Part shown: positions 8,006 to 16,934 of the stretch, one piece after another
Layout of the letters: each line of letters starts with the position of its first letter
Position numbering within the stretch: position 1 is the stretch's first letter
IMG/VR virus record: IMGVR_UViG_3300034095_002511
Span: 28,978 to 92,977 of that record
Length of the DNA: 64,000 nucleotides
Strand: one strand, 5' to 3'
Origin: a virus
The notes under the pieces: generated by a model
The model's input: the letters and a program-made list of their open reading frames with translations, nothing else
What the model was told of the DNA's origin: nothing
Database searches by the model: none
Made by a program: the position numbers and the translations under genes

Positions 8006-8021
8006 AAATTCTTTATTTTGT

Positions 8022-8053
8022 AAAAACCCCATCTTTATGATGGGGTTTTTTCT
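8022..8053 (+). terminator. Strong intrinsic terminator after the ParB-like gene
   Basis: A perfect 12-bp stem (8022-8033 with 8039-8050), five-base loop, T-rich end. Confidence 0.93.
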
Positions 8054-8060
8054 TTTCCAG

Positions 8061-8068
8061 CATAAATA
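8061..8068 (+). promoter_or_regulatory. ATAAATA late-promoter-like box
   Basis: CATAAATA lies eight bases before the ATG at 8077 and directly after a terminator. Confidence 0.35.
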
Positions 8069-8076
8069 TTATTGAG

Positions 8077-8373
8077 ATGATTTATGTCTGTCCTAATTGC
8101 GGTCAAAGTCTATCCCATCCACTAGTGGATGGAATTTGCATTTGCACTTCTTGTTCTAATTTATTTGATTCTAGCAATCAATCAAGACTGTTATCGGCAG
8201 CTTGGATTGCCAGAAAAAAGAACTACACTGTCGAAAAATTAAAAAGCAAACTATCCTTATCCGAATCTGAAGCAGATTTGATTTCTGATAAAGTTATCGT
8301 GGAATCGTATTCGCATGAAGAATTTTTAAAGTATTTGCAAAAAATCAAAATTTCTAATCGTTGCTATCTATAA
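8077..8373 (+). CDS. Zinc-ribbon protein, function unknown
   Basis: Two CxxC pairs (CPNC at residues 5-8 and CTSC at about 23-26) form an N-terminal zinc ribbon. A helical C-terminal part with an SLSESEADLI segment follows. Because of the ribbon, a nucleic-acid or protein-adaptor role is possible. It overlaps the 3' end of the minus-strand csrA by 20 bases, so the two transcripts would be antisense at their ends. Confidence 0.7.
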   Translation: MIYVCPNCGQSLSHPLVDGICICTSCSNLFDSSNQSRLLSAAWIARKKNYTVEKLKSKLSLSESEADLISDKVIVESYSHEEFLKYLQKIKISNRCYL

Positions 8374-8539
8374 TTGATCGATCTAACTCAGATCGTAGAA
8401 CAGTTATGTCTTTGTCGGCTTCAATTCCAATGCGTACTCTATTTTTGTTGTCAATCCTAACAATGGTTATCTTTATGTCAGGCATATCAGGACATTTTAG
8501 TATAATCTTTTCATCTTTTTTTCTACTAAGTACAAGCAT
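8354..8539 (-). CDS. csrA: Second CsrA-family RNA-binding regulator
   Basis: A 61-residue CsrA with MLVLSRKKDEKIIL at the start and the VRIGIEADKDITVLRSE core. AAAGGA lies eight bases before the ATG. It differs from the first copy in the middle (an extra PDMPDI stretch), so it is not a recent duplicate. It points against the surrounding genes and overlaps the 3' end of the zinc-ribbon gene. Two CsrA types may have different RNA targets or form mixed dimers. Confidence 0.93.
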   Translation of the reverse strand: MLVLSRKKDEKIILKCPDMPDIKITIVRIDNKNRVRIGIEADKDITVLRSELDRSIIDSND

Positions 8540-8641
8540 GTTTAATTCCTTTTATTACGAATGTTAATTACGATTTACAGCTTATTGATAAAAGAGCTTG
8601 TATGACTATTTTTTAATCGTATAAATAATTTTTATTAAATC

Positions 8642-8698
8642 TCTTTACGATGATAAAACATTTCAGTAAGTTAAATTGTAGACAAATGATCGTAAAGA
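8642..8698. repeat. Inverted repeat with TTTACGA core
   Basis: TCTTTACGAT (8642-8651) and ATCGTAAAGA (8689-8698) are perfect 10-bp arms, 37 bases apart, in the gap between the minus-strand csrA and the gene at 8754. The core is the same as in the repeat at 6655-6692. Confidence 0.55.
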
Positions 8699-8753
8699 TT
8701 TAGTCATTGCTTTAAGATCAATTACAAAAATGACTTTGTTTATGGAGTTCATG

Positions 8754-9221
8754 ATGTCAGTTAACACACTGGAGAGAATCGCTGCTCTCAAACAACAGCG
8801 AGAATTTATTGATGGTCTTATTTCCAAGCTTGAAGAAGTTACAGTTTTTGAAAGTAGATTGGCATCTCTTTCAAATGGATCTTCAACAACGGCAGTTTTA
8901 TCGATTTCGACATCGCAAGTTTTGGAATCTTGCAATCAAGAAGATAATTCACTTGCTCCTAAGCACAATAAGGCAAAAAAAGAAATTGTCGCAAAAAATG
9001 ACAAGCCTATGTCTTTGGGTTCTTTAGTATGTAAAATTATACATGAATCAAAGGAGCCAATATCTTTGAAAGAAGTAGCTGGTGTAGCTCAAAAACTTGG
9101 CTACAAGAGCGATGCTAAAAACTTTGCCAATAATGTTTATCAAGCAGTAAACAAATTGGTTAAGGCAAAAGACCTTAAGCAAAAAAGAGATAATGGCGAA
9201 ATCTTGTATTTTGCAGTATAG
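8754..9221 (+). CDS. Winged-helix-like DNA-binding protein
   Basis: GGAG six bases before 8754 selects this start (MSVNTLERIAAL). The N-terminal part is a predicted coiled coil (about residues 1-35). The middle is low-complexity Ser/Lys. The C-terminal 70 residues (LGSLVCKIIHESKEPISLKE onward) have the helix-helix-strand pattern of a winged helix, ending in the wing GEILYFAV. A transcription regulator is likely. It is followed after seven bases by another small gene. Confidence 0.65.
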   Translation: MSVNTLERIAALKQQREFIDGLISKLEEVTVFESRLASLSNGSSTTAVLSISTSQVLESCNQEDNSLAPKHNKAKKEIVAKNDKPMSLGSLVCKIIHESKEPISLKEVAGVAQKLGYKSDAKNFANNVYQAVNKLVKAKDLKQKRDNGEILYFAV

Positions 9222-9228
9222 GTGTAAC

Positions 9229-9552
9229 ATGCAAAAAGACACTGTCGGAAATAAAAGCAAAATCGTTAGGCAAATATTGCAAGAAATTGGAGCCGTATCA
9301 GAAAATCCACCAAAAGATTGGAAGGACACAATGATACAAAGGCTTAAGGATTTAAATATTGACATAAAAAAAGTTAATATTTATGCTATACGCTCCAAAG
9401 AGATTGGAAAATTAAATCAGGAAGAAAACAATTCAATTGATTTGCAAAATTATGGTTCGATTTTGATTGAGCTTCGAAGTTTTGCCCAAAAGGTTGGCGG
9501 AATTGATAAACTGCTTGAATTTATCAATTTGTTAAAAGAATTGAAAAATTAA
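9229..9552 (+). CDS. Hypothetical protein, possible regulator
   Basis: The ATG at 9229 (MQKDTVGNK) is preferred to an upstream one inside the previous gene. The region SKIVRQILQEIGAVSENPPKDWKDTMIQRL looks helical and HTH-like, and the C-terminal 40 residues are leucine-rich helical. It ends just before a terminator, so it is the last gene of a two-gene unit with the winged-helix protein. Function not assigned. Confidence 0.6.
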   Translation: MQKDTVGNKSKIVRQILQEIGAVSENPPKDWKDTMIQRLKDLNIDIKKVNIYAIRSKEIGKLNQEENNSIDLQNYGSILIELRSFAQKVGGIDKLLEFINLLKELKN

Positions 9553-9568
9553 TTCACATATTAATTTT

Positions 9569-9602
9569 AAAAAAGCGTAGATTTTTCTACGCTTTTTTTT
9601 TA
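9569..9602 (+). terminator. Intrinsic terminator
   Basis: A 13-bp A/T-flanked stem with core GCGTAGA/TCTACGC (9569-9581 with 9586-9598), four-base loop and a T run. Confidence 0.9.
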
Positions 9603-9612
9603 TAATTGGTGT

Positions 9613-10371
9613 ATGAATGATGTCATATTTAGAATCGAAAGATACAGTCAAAAGATTCTAGCAGAGTTGGATTGCATGTCAAATTACCAATATGTTTCCA
9701 AAGACATTTTGATAATTGTCCACAATCAGCTTTTTTATCTTAAAAAATGTGTCGAATCAATTAGAAAAAATACAAAAAATTATCAAATTTATATTTGGAA
9801 TAATAATTCAGATCAAGAAACAAAAAGTTGGATAGAAAGTCAAAAAGACATAATTTGTTCTCATCATGATCAAAATATTGGTTTCATCAAGCCAAACAAT
9901 GAATTGATGAAAATTTCTAAAAATCCATATGCAATTTTATTGAATTCTGATACCGAAGTGTTGCCAAACTGGGATAAGGCAATGATTGGTCAAATTCAAC
10001 AATATGGCTATGCACAAGTTGGATATCTTGGTGGAAAAATAAACGAATCTGGTAAAGGAACAATTTTTAATTTTGGCAGCGATATTGATTACATTTGTGG
10101 TTGGTGCTTTTGTATTCCTAGATTTATTTATGAAAAATATGGTTTGTTTGACGAAGAACATTTACAGTTTGCCTATTGTGAAGACAGTGATTTTTCTTTA
10201 AGACTGACAGAATTCAAGGAAAGAATTTACGCTTTACATCTTGGATTGGTAACACATCATGAAAATAAAACGATTAAAGAAGTCATGAAAACTATTGATT
10301 GTGAGTCTAGCTTTACTCATAATCATGAAATTATAAAAAAAAGATGGTCTCATAGATTTTTAAAATCTTAA
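9613..10371 (+). CDS. Family 2 glycosyltransferase (rhamnosyltransferase-like)
   Basis: ILIIVHNQLFYLKKCVESI opens the GT-A fold, IWNNNSDQET carries the nucleotide-binding Asp, and QNIGFIKPNNE and LLNSDTEVLPNW (DxD-like) complete the core. The block YCEDSDFSLRL is the usual catalytic ED region of rhamnosyltransferase-like family 2 enzymes. Length 252 residues. It stands alone between a terminator and the clpX promoter. Acceptor unknown. Confidence 0.87.
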   Translation: MNDVIFRIERYSQKILAELDCMSNYQYVSKDILIIVHNQLFYLKKCVESIRKNTKNYQIYIWNNNSDQETKSWIESQKDIICSHHDQNIGFIKPNNELMKISKNPYAILLNSDTEVLPNWDKAMIGQIQQYGYAQVGYLGGKINESGKGTIFNFGSDIDYICGWCFCIPRFIYEKYGLFDEEHLQFAYCEDSDFSLRLTEFKERIYALHLGLVTHHENKTIKEVMKTIDCESSFTHNHEIIKKRWSHRFLKS

Positions 10372-10374
10372 ATA

Positions 10375-10403
10375 TTGCTTGATGTTAAGGTTCATGGTAT
10401 AAT
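10375..10403 (+). promoter_or_regulatory. Sigma-70 promoter for clpX
   Basis: TTGCTT (10375-10380), 17 bases, TATAAT (10398-10403), with an extended -10 TGG just before it. Confidence 0.75.
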
Positions 10404-10431
10404 ATTTTTTTATTTCACGGAGGATTGTTGA

Positions 10432-11685
10432 ATGTCTAAAGTTTTTTATTGTGAGTTTTGCGAAAAGAATGATGCTGTTATTATTGAGGGTGCATCATTG
10501 GCAAGGCCGAGAAATGGAAGAAAAAAAGGTGATAGGGCTTACATTTGTTCGAATTGTATAAATTTAATGCATGTATCTTTGTCCACTGCAAACCCCGATG
10601 ATTTTAAAAAGTCATCAAAATTAAAAAAAGAAATTCAATTTTCTGAAAAGATTAGTCCTAAAAAGGTTGTCGAATTTTTAGATCAACATGTTATAGGTCA
10701 AGATCGAGCAAAAAAACTGTTGGCAATTGCTGTTTGTAACCATTATAAACGCATAAACGATAAGACCAATCAATCGAAAATTCCAAAAAAACTTCAAGAT
10801 GTAACGATAGAAAAATCCAACATCTTATTTTTAGGGCCGACAGGTTGTGGAAAAACATTACTCGCAAAAACCTTGGCCAAATTTCTTGGAGTTCCATTTG
10901 CTATCGGAGATGCCACAGTCCTTACCCAAGCTGGATATGTTGGAGAAGATGTTGAAAATCTTATAGTTAAACTTCTTCGTGAAACAAATTATGATGTTGA
11001 TAAGGCACAAATGGGAATTATTTACATCGATGAGATAGACAAAATAGCCAAAACATCAAAGAATATGTCGATAACAAGAGATGTGAGTGGAGAAGGAGTT
11101 CAGCAATCACTTCTTAAAATAATAGAGGGAACAGTTTGTAATGTTCCGCCCCAAGGAGGAAGAAAGCATCCAGAGCAACATTTTATACAAGTCGATACAT
11201 CAAACATACTTTTTATATGTGGCGGAACTTTTGTTGGTATTGAAGATACAATCAGAAGAAGAATTGGAAAAAGTAAAATTGGATTTGTAAATTCAACAGG
11301 TGTTGAAAATTCAGATCATGAAATTCTTAAAAGCGTCACTGATGAAGATTTTATACAATATGGAATGATTCCTGAATTCGTAGGAAGATTGCCAATACAA
11401 GTTGCTTTGGATCATATGACTGAAAGCCATTTAATTTCAATTTTGACTGAACCTAAAAATTCAATTTTAAAACAATATCAAAAATTATTTTTTTATGATG
11501 ATATTGATTTGAAATTTACCGATGGAGCAATAAAAGAAATTGCAAATGTGGCTTTTAAAAAGGGAACAGGGGCAAGAGCTTTAAGGTCGGTTGTGGAAAA
11601 TTTCATGAGCGACATAATGTTCAACGCTTCCGACAATGACTCTAATTCAATTACAATTGATGAAATGTTAATTAAAAAGGTTTGA
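10432..11685 (+). CDS. clpX: ClpX, ATP-dependent protein unfoldase
   Basis: Full length (417 aa; E. coli 424). The N-terminal zinc domain has Cys7, Cys10, Cys39 and Cys42. The AAA+ core has Walker A GPTGCGKT (135-142), pore loop GYVG (168-171), Walker B with D200-E201, and a sensor-2 Arg in GTGARALRS (Arg382). ClpX hexamers unfold tagged proteins and feed ClpP. No clpP is in the window, so it may use host ClpP or act alone. GGAGGA lies seven bases before the ATG and it has its own strong promoter. ClpX is known from huge phages; redirecting host proteolysis is the likely use. Confidence 0.96.
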   Translation: MSKVFYCEFCEKNDAVIIEGASLARPRNGRKKGDRAYICSNCINLMHVSLSTANPDDFKKSSKLKKEIQFSEKISPKKVVEFLDQHVIGQDRAKKLLAIAVCNHYKRINDKTNQSKIPKKLQDVTIEKSNILFLGPTGCGKTLLAKTLAKFLGVPFAIGDATVLTQAGYVGEDVENLIVKLLRETNYDVDKAQMGIIYIDEIDKIAKTSKNMSITRDVSGEGVQQSLLKIIEGTVCNVPPQGGRKHPEQHFIQVDTSNILFICGGTFVGIEDTIRRRIGKSKIGFVNSTGVENSDHEILKSVTDEDFIQYGMIPEFVGRLPIQVALDHMTESHLISILTEPKNSILKQYQKLFFYDDIDLKFTDGAIKEIANVAFKKGTGARALRSVVENFMSDIMFNASDNDSNSITIDEMLIKKV

Positions 11686-11715
11686 AAAACACAACAGAAC
11701 AAGTGGTACAAAAAT

Positions 11716-12222
11716 ATGAAAATATATAGTATTTATATAAAAAATAAGTCTTATGATTGGATGAATCAATACAAGGATGAAGGTCATGAGATTGCCATTC
11801 TTGGTGTTGAACCTTTGATTTCAGAAATCGAAGGAATACCAACAATAGTGGATGACATTTACAAGACACTAAGTTTTACAAAAGATCCTGTGATATTAAC
11901 AGATTCGTATAAAGATATAAAAAATATTGACTTTAAAGATAGGATTATTGTCAATGAGGTTTTTCAAGAAGATAAAAAATTATTGGTTTTTCCAATAGTA
12001 AACATTTTAAAACAAGTTTATTTCTATGAATATTTTCAAGAAAGGCTTGTTTATGATGTTGGTTTTATATTTGCACCTCAAATGTTTTGGGAGCAGGTTC
12101 GTAGAATATACGCCAAATGGCTCGTTCATGATTTTATAGAAAACAAAAATTATAATCATGAGTTAATTTGTAATTTTTGTTTATCTTTTTATGAACATAA
12201 AGTAAGTCTCATTGAAAGGTAG
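11716..12222 (+). CDS. Hypothetical protein
   Basis: A 168-residue protein starting 30 bases after clpX, probably on the same transcript. Predicted alternating strands and helices in the first half (ISEIEGIPTIVDDI, KDPVILTDSY) and aromatic-rich helices in the second. No motif is recognised. Followed after six bases by the cyclotransferase-like gene. Confidence 0.6.
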   Translation: MKIYSIYIKNKSYDWMNQYKDEGHEIAILGVEPLISEIEGIPTIVDDIYKTLSFTKDPVILTDSYKDIKNIDFKDRIIVNEVFQEDKKLLVFPIVNILKQVYFYEYFQERLVYDVGFIFAPQMFWEQVRRIYAKWLVHDFIENKNYNHELICNFCLSFYEHKVSLIER

Positions 12223-12228
12223 CAAATT

Positions 12229-12648
12229 ATGGAAGATTATCATTTGATTTTTGTTTATGGAACCTTAAAAAATGGCCATTCAAGGCATTATATTTTGGAA
12301 GAACAAAGATACATAGGAATTGCTAAAACAATCGGGCAATATTTTATGTTTAAAACAATTTCGTATCCATGTTTGGTCGAGTCGAAAGATAAATTCGCTG
12401 GTAAAAAAATATATGGGGAATTATACGAAGTAGATACAGAATGTTTGCGTGTTTTAGATGATATTGAAGGGGTGGAATACAATGTTTTTCAAAGGCGTGA
12501 AATTCTATTGGATGAAATCACAATTGTAAATTTGCCACTTTTTAATGAAACTCTTACTAAATTATACAGGAAGACTGCCGAAGCTTATTTTTATCAAAAA
12601 GATGTAAGCGGGTGCAAAGAAGCTGGATTTTTTTGGCCCATAAGGTGA
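12229..12648 (+). CDS. Gamma-glutamylcyclotransferase-like (AIG2) protein
   Basis: The motif FVYGTLKNG (8-16) is the ligand-binding signature of the AIG2/GGCT fold. LDDIEGVEYNVFQRR later supplies the catalytic Glu. The 139-residue size is normal for the family. These enzymes release 5-oxoproline from gamma-glutamyl amino acids or gamma-glutamylamines. It lies in the clpX downstream cluster, and its phage role is unclear. Confidence 0.85.
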   Translation: MEDYHLIFVYGTLKNGHSRHYILEEQRYIGIAKTIGQYFMFKTISYPCLVESKDKFAGKKIYGELYEVDTECLRVLDDIEGVEYNVFQRREILLDEITIVNLPLFNETLTKLYRKTAEAYFYQKDVSGCKEAGFFWPIR

Positions 12649-12651
12649 TTG

Positions 12652-12978
12652 ATGGAAATTTTACTAACAATTCTTATAGCATTATTCATATTTGGTTTAT
12701 CGATTGGATATTTGTTACTTTCAATTCTAATGACAGAAAATAGAAAACTTAGAAACTATCAGCAAAAAACATTGCAAGAGTATTTAGAATTGGCGACTAT
12801 GGATCAGTTTTTTGAAGAAATTAAAAATCGTGAAACACCTTTAATTATAATAAAAACATCTACTAATGGAATATTAGTAGATTGCTTTAATATACCGCCA
12901 GCTTTATCTATAAGTATACTAGAATCATCTGCCGATCTTGTACGAAATAAAATAAAAAAGGAAATGGAAGATTTGTAA
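12652..12978 (+). CDS. Single-span membrane protein, function unknown
   Basis: A strong N-terminal membrane helix (about residues 3-26, with ILIALFIFGLSIGYLLLSIL) is followed by a soluble helical part. The ATG at 12652 is preferred to the TTG one codon upstream. It begins three bases after the cyclotransferase stop, so it is in the same operon. The short hydrophobic anchor could also be a signal anchor. No family recognised. Confidence 0.6.
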   Translation: MEILLTILIALFIFGLSIGYLLLSILMTENRKLRNYQQKTLQEYLELATMDQFFEEIKNRETPLIIIKTSTNGILVDCFNIPPALSISILESSADLVRNKIKKEMEDL

Positions 12979-13053
12979 TAGATTTATCTTGCAATATTAA
13001 AATTTATAAATTAAAATAAATCATGTTTATTTTTATAATTTAGAGGTCTAAAA

Positions 13054-13977
13054 ATGCAAGCGATTGAAGAAAGGAAAGAATCTATATTAAAGACAAACTT
13101 AAAGTATTTTCATCATGTTGATTTTGATAAAAAGATTACAAGTAAAAAAATATTAGGCGATATACCAGACAAACATAAATTCGATTTGGAATCAAAGAAA
13201 GTTTTAAATCTTAGAAATACAAACAAACAACCAGAAATGAGACCTTGTTACGAAGAGCCTCTTCTAACGAGGGAACAAGAATATCATCTTTTTAAACAAC
13301 TTAATTTTCTCAAATTCAAAGCTAAAAATTTAATTGAAAAATTGAATTGCAAAAAATCAATCAAAACAAAAATAGAAAAAATAGAAAATCTCCAAATTAA
13401 AATATATGATTTGCGTAACAAGATAGCAAGTTCTAATTTTCGTTTGGCAACACACATTTTGAAAAACGATTTTAAAAGTTATAGAGAAAAACGCAATCTG
13501 GATAACTATTTGTCAGATGCTTATATGGATGTGATAAAATCTGTTGATTATTTCAATTACACTCTTGGAAATAAGTTTAGTACATATTGTGTTTGGGTTC
13601 TCCGTAAAAACTTCTTCAGAATGATTAATCTTAAAAAAAATAAAAAAAATGAATTTTATAGTATTGACGATAATCAAACAGAAATTCAAAATTCGGCAGA
13701 AATATTCCTTACATCAGAAGTGCATCAAAAAGAAAATGCAATATTTATCAATCGTGTTATTGAAACTGCAAAAAAAAGACTTAATACAAGAGATATCAAT
13801 AGGCAGATTTTAATCATTGAGCATTATTTTGGAATTAATGGAAAAGAAAGAAAAAATCTTGAAGAAATAAGCGGTTTATTGGAAATAACGAAGGAAAGAG
13901 TAAGGCAGTTAAAAGAGAAATTTTTGATTTCTATGCGTGAAACTGTAAGGAACACGGATTGTAAAAATGTACTCTAA
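13054..13977 (+). CDS. Sigma-70 family RNA polymerase sigma factor
   Basis: An N-terminal extension leads to LLTREQEYHLFKQLNFLKFKA (about residues 70-90), then region 2 from about residue 125 (SNFRLATHIL to FSTYCVWVLRKNFFR, core binding and -10 recognition). Region 4 is at about 252-300 (LEEISGLLEITKERVRQLKEK, the -35 HTH). Region 3 seems shortened. The LTREQEYHLF block resembles planctomycete sigma-70 proteins. AGAGG precedes the ATG and a weak TTAAAA-17-TATAAT lies at 13011-13039. It overlaps the next gene by 11 bases. It probably redirects RNA polymerase to phage promoters. Confidence 0.88.
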   Translation: MQAIEERKESILKTNLKYFHHVDFDKKITSKKILGDIPDKHKFDLESKKVLNLRNTNKQPEMRPCYEEPLLTREQEYHLFKQLNFLKFKAKNLIEKLNCKKSIKTKIEKIENLQIKIYDLRNKIASSNFRLATHILKNDFKSYREKRNLDNYLSDAYMDVIKSVDYFNYTLGNKFSTYCVWVLRKNFFRMINLKKNKKNEFYSIDDNQTEIQNSAEIFLTSEVHQKENAIFINRVIETAKKRLNTRDINRQILIIEHYFGINGKERKNLEEISGLLEITKERVRQLKEKFLISMRETVRNTDCKNVL

Positions 13978-14827
13978 TAAAACAGAAATTGAATATTCAA
14001 GCTCCAAAGATTGGGGCGAAGATGCGATTGTTAAGATAAAAGAATCTGAAATAAATTATTTGAAGTATAAAAATCTTTATTCAAAAAAAGATAAAAAAGA
14101 CAAGTATTTATTTGCTGCCAATATACAAATCCCAGAAAGTATAAATTTACCAAACATATTTATACTTGAAAAATGGCAAAGGCCAAGAATATGGATTACA
14201 GGAAGAGGTAAGAAAATTGAAATTGCTGAGGATGATGCATATGATAATTTTCAAAAAATAAAATCTTGTAATCATGATTTTTACAATGAAAGTCAAAATG
14301 ATTTGGTTGGCGATGGCATTTGTAGAAAATGTAAGGTTTTTGTTCAGGAATATTTTATAAATCAAGATATTAGAAAATCAAAGTATGAGTCTTTAGAATT
14401 ACATAAAGATGATGTGTTTTTTGGAAACATCCCATTAAAAAATCATTTGTACTCCATGACACAGGAGGCTGCATATGATATAAATTTAAAACCAAATGAA
14501 AAAGTAGATTTAATGTGCGCTGGATGGTTACACCATTCAAATGGACAGCTACATTCAAATGATTGTGTCGAAAATATTTTGAAATATTTCTACTTAGAAC
14601 CTAAAAAAATGTACGAATCTTTAATTCTTCAATATTATGATTTGGTAGATAACATTAAAATCCTTGTTCAATTGAATAACAATCATGAAAAGTTAAATAA
14701 AATAAACGAGGATGCAAAAGTTTTACTCCGAGAAATGGAACAAAAAAGTTTGCCAAATGCTTATTTTTTGCAGTCTTGGATATTAATGGCAGACCAAACA
14801 CTTCTTATTTCTGCGAATAATTTTTGA
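13967..14827 (+). CDS. Hypothetical protein coupled to sigma factor
   Basis: A 286-residue protein that overlaps the end of the sigma gene by 11 bases, so translation is coupled. A possible zinc site is formed by CNHDF and CRKC about 20 residues apart (about 100-125). The C-terminal third is helical. No family recognised. Because of the coupling, an accessory role in transcription is a reasonable guess only. Confidence 0.6.
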   Translation: MYSNKTEIEYSSSKDWGEDAIVKIKESEINYLKYKNLYSKKDKKDKYLFAANIQIPESINLPNIFILEKWQRPRIWITGRGKKIEIAEDDAYDNFQKIKSCNHDFYNESQNDLVGDGICRKCKVFVQEYFINQDIRKSKYESLELHKDDVFFGNIPLKNHLYSMTQEAAYDINLKPNEKVDLMCAGWLHHSNGQLHSNDCVENILKYFYLEPKKMYESLILQYYDLVDNIKILVQLNNNHEKLNKINEDAKVLLREMEQKSLPNAYFLQSWILMADQTLLISANNF

Positions 14828-14932
14828 AAAATATATTTTCCCCACCTTACTTTTAAATTTATTTCCATATAGTGACCTTAGCGATGGCAATGGGCCAGAG
14901 CAACAAATGGTTATAATATGAGGTAATGTATC

Positions 14933-15826
14933 ATGGCTAAAAAAGCCACAAAGTCTGTGTCTGTATCCAAATCTTCTACTACAGAATCTGTAGCAAGTGT
15001 TTTAGAATCTTTAGTTGCATCTCTCCCTCCAATCACCCCAACAGTAAAGGGCAAGGCTTCTAAGTGGAAAATATCCCTAGACGAAGAAGCACAAGAGGTG
15101 TTTACTCGTTGGATTTCTGCAAAAATTGTAGCTGAACCAGTTATGCAGCGATTAGAAAATTCAAAAGACATTTTGAATGAAATATGTCTACAAGAATTTT
15201 GTATAAAATATTTTGAATCTAGATCAAGACCTTCTAATCCCCAACTACAAACTGAAAAAAATAACACTGTTGACCATACCGCAAGTTGGTTGTTTACCGA
15301 TAAATTTAAGGTAAAGCTCCCAGAAGTTGCTGAGGGACTTGATGCAAAAAGTGTTTATATTTCGGCATTTACTGATTCTGGCCTACATCCGCATGATGCC
15401 GAATCTTTGGTAAATAACGAATTAATTTTAAATCCAGTAATTGGTGTTCGCCCTATTACTGATCTATTGACTGGTCATTATGGAAGTGGTAGGGAATTTG
15501 TGCCAGCGACTGAGATTGAAAAATCTGCTGGTAAAAAGCTAGCTATATTTTTAACGGCATCTGGAAAGACAACGATTGAAGGTCTTACCGATGATGAAAA
15601 GATCGCTCTTATTCATCGTGATTCTGGTGTCACTGTTAGGGATGGATTTTTGGAAAGGGTCTGTGCATACGCAAAGAGTGTGGATCAATTGATCGCAATC
15701 TTTAATTTAATCAGACCAGTATCTTATCCCGCATATCCAAAGTTTGCGGTTGGCGATAATCCAGTCGAACAAAGCAATCGAAAAATTGCTGCTGCTGCTG
15801 ATATTCTTGGTACAAACGCAGATTAA
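14933..15826 (+). CDS. Hypothetical protein, conserved-looking
   Basis: A low-complexity Lys/Ser/Thr N-terminus (about 1-45) precedes a globular part of about 250 residues with mixed helices and strands. It has no motif I can name. GAGG lies ten bases before the ATG. Its codon and amino-acid use (more Gly, Ala, Pro) is less AT-driven than that of many neighbours, suggesting good expression. It is followed by a 13-bp hairpin without a clear T run. Confidence 0.65.
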   Translation: MAKKATKSVSVSKSSTTESVASVLESLVASLPPITPTVKGKASKWKISLDEEAQEVFTRWISAKIVAEPVMQRLENSKDILNEICLQEFCIKYFESRSRPSNPQLQTEKNNTVDHTASWLFTDKFKVKLPEVAEGLDAKSVYISAFTDSGLHPHDAESLVNNELILNPVIGVRPITDLLTGHYGSGREFVPATEIEKSAGKKLAIFLTASGKTTIEGLTDDEKIALIHRDSGVTVRDGFLERVCAYAKSVDQLIAIFNLIRPVSYPAYPKFAVGDNPVEQSNRKIAAAADILGTNAD

Positions 15827-15837
15827 TTTTTGAACGA

Positions 15838-15874
15838 ATAAGAATCACAAGTCATCTTGATTTGTGATTCTTAT
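15838..15874 (+). terminator. Hairpin after the 14933-15826 gene
   Basis: A perfect 13-bp stem (15838-15850 with 15862-15874) with an 11-base loop starts 12 bases after the stop. No T run follows, so it may be an RNA-stability hairpin instead of a terminator. Confidence 0.6.
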
Positions 15875-15914
15875 CAAAAATATATTTATGTAATTTTACA
15901 TTGATGGGAATCGT

Positions 15915-16268
15915 ATGAAAATTCTTGAAAATACTTTATCTTTAGAAATAGACATTTGGGAAGACCCTGGTGATTATCCATCGAATGCAGGGCAATTTCC
16001 TTTGCCTAGTAGTTACCAATTAGAAGATATTACAGGACATTTAATTATTCAAATTGAGCCATCTGATCGAGAAATGGATGGTTGGCATGAACAGGGAATA
16101 GAACTCAATTTGTGCATGATGATGGAAGATCATAAAATTACTGTTCAAGGTGTTAGAATTACTAGTTGGCAGTTGCATCCAGAAATGGATTTAAAAGCAG
16201 ATTATACAATTCTAGACACATGGAAGATTATTCCTTACGAGTGGGATGATTCTGATTTTTCGCCATAA
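15915..16268 (+). CDS. Hypothetical protein
   Basis: A 117-residue acidic protein rich in strand-forming stretches (GHLIIQIEPSD, HKITVQGVRITSWQL). It may be a small beta-sandwich. No membrane segment, no catalytic motif. Its end overlaps the 3' end of the minus-strand HNH gene by 34 bases. Confidence 0.6.
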   Translation: MKILENTLSLEIDIWEDPGDYPSNAGQFPLPSSYQLEDITGHLIIQIEPSDREMDGWHEQGIELNLCMMMEDHKITVQGVRITSWQLHPEMDLKADYTILDTWKIIPYEWDDSDFSP

Positions 16269-16825
16269 TGTTCTTTTCTATGACAATTCGCACATAGCAA
16301 TATACATTTTGATATTTCATTCATTATATGTTCAAGACTACATCTGGAGCTTGATACTTTGCTTATTTCAAATTTTTTATCAGACAGGTGATGAAAATCT
16401 AGTGCGACTGGATTTGATTCTTTGCATATCTTGCATTTATTGATTGATTTGAAATTGTTTATTTTTTCACGATTGTTTATGGTTTTATTTTCCTTTTTGT
16501 CGTGATGTTCTTTCCTGTGACAATTCGCACACAAAACTATACATTTGGACATCTCATCCACTATTTTTTTTAGGTTATATCCAGAAGAGATACCAGCACG
16601 AATTCCAAATTTTTTATCAGACAGGTGATGAAAATCTAGTGCGACTGGATTTGATTCTTTGCATATCTTGCATTTATTGGTTGATTTAAAATTGGCCACT
16701 TCTTTGTAGATTTCAACTTTTCTTTTTTTTATTTGTTTTTTTCTATTTTCCTTGTTCATATCATACCAATCTTTATGATATTTTTTTTGATACTTTTTAT
16801 AATCTTCTTTATCTTTGTATGGCAT
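16235..16825 (-). CDS. Tandem HNH/zinc-finger nuclease-like protein
   Basis: A basic N-terminus (about 1-50, Lys/Tyr rich) is followed by two copies of the same HNH-like unit. Each has CKICKESNPVALDFHHLSD, with a CxxC zinc pair and the FHH catalytic His pair, and ends in LCANCHRKEH with the second CxxC. The copies are 79 codons apart. One unit is already a normal HNH domain, so this is a recent internal duplication. It probably acts as a DNA endonuclease. Confidence 0.85.
   Translation of the reverse strand: MPYKDKEDYKKYQKKYHKDWYDMNKENRKKQIKKRKVEIYKEVANFKSTNKCKICKESNPVALDFHHLSDKKFGIRAGISSGYNLKKIVDEMSKCIVLCANCHRKEHHDKKENKTINNREKINNFKSINKCKICKESNPVALDFHHLSDKKFEISKVSSSRCSLEHIMNEISKCILLCANCHRKEHYGEKSESSHS
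16370..16679. repeat. 73-bp exact direct repeat from duplication inside the HNH gene
   Basis: Bases 16370-16442 and 16607-16679 are identical and 237 bases apart (79 codons), inside the HNH gene. Flanking bases are similar but diverged. Confidence 0.9.
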
Positions 16826-16934
16826 TATATTTCACCAAAAAGTTATTTGTTTAATTTTAAGATTCCATAAAAATAAAAACAAATATTTTTATTGTTATTA
16901 TTTTCTCTTATAATTTGTCTGTAGGAGAATTTTC

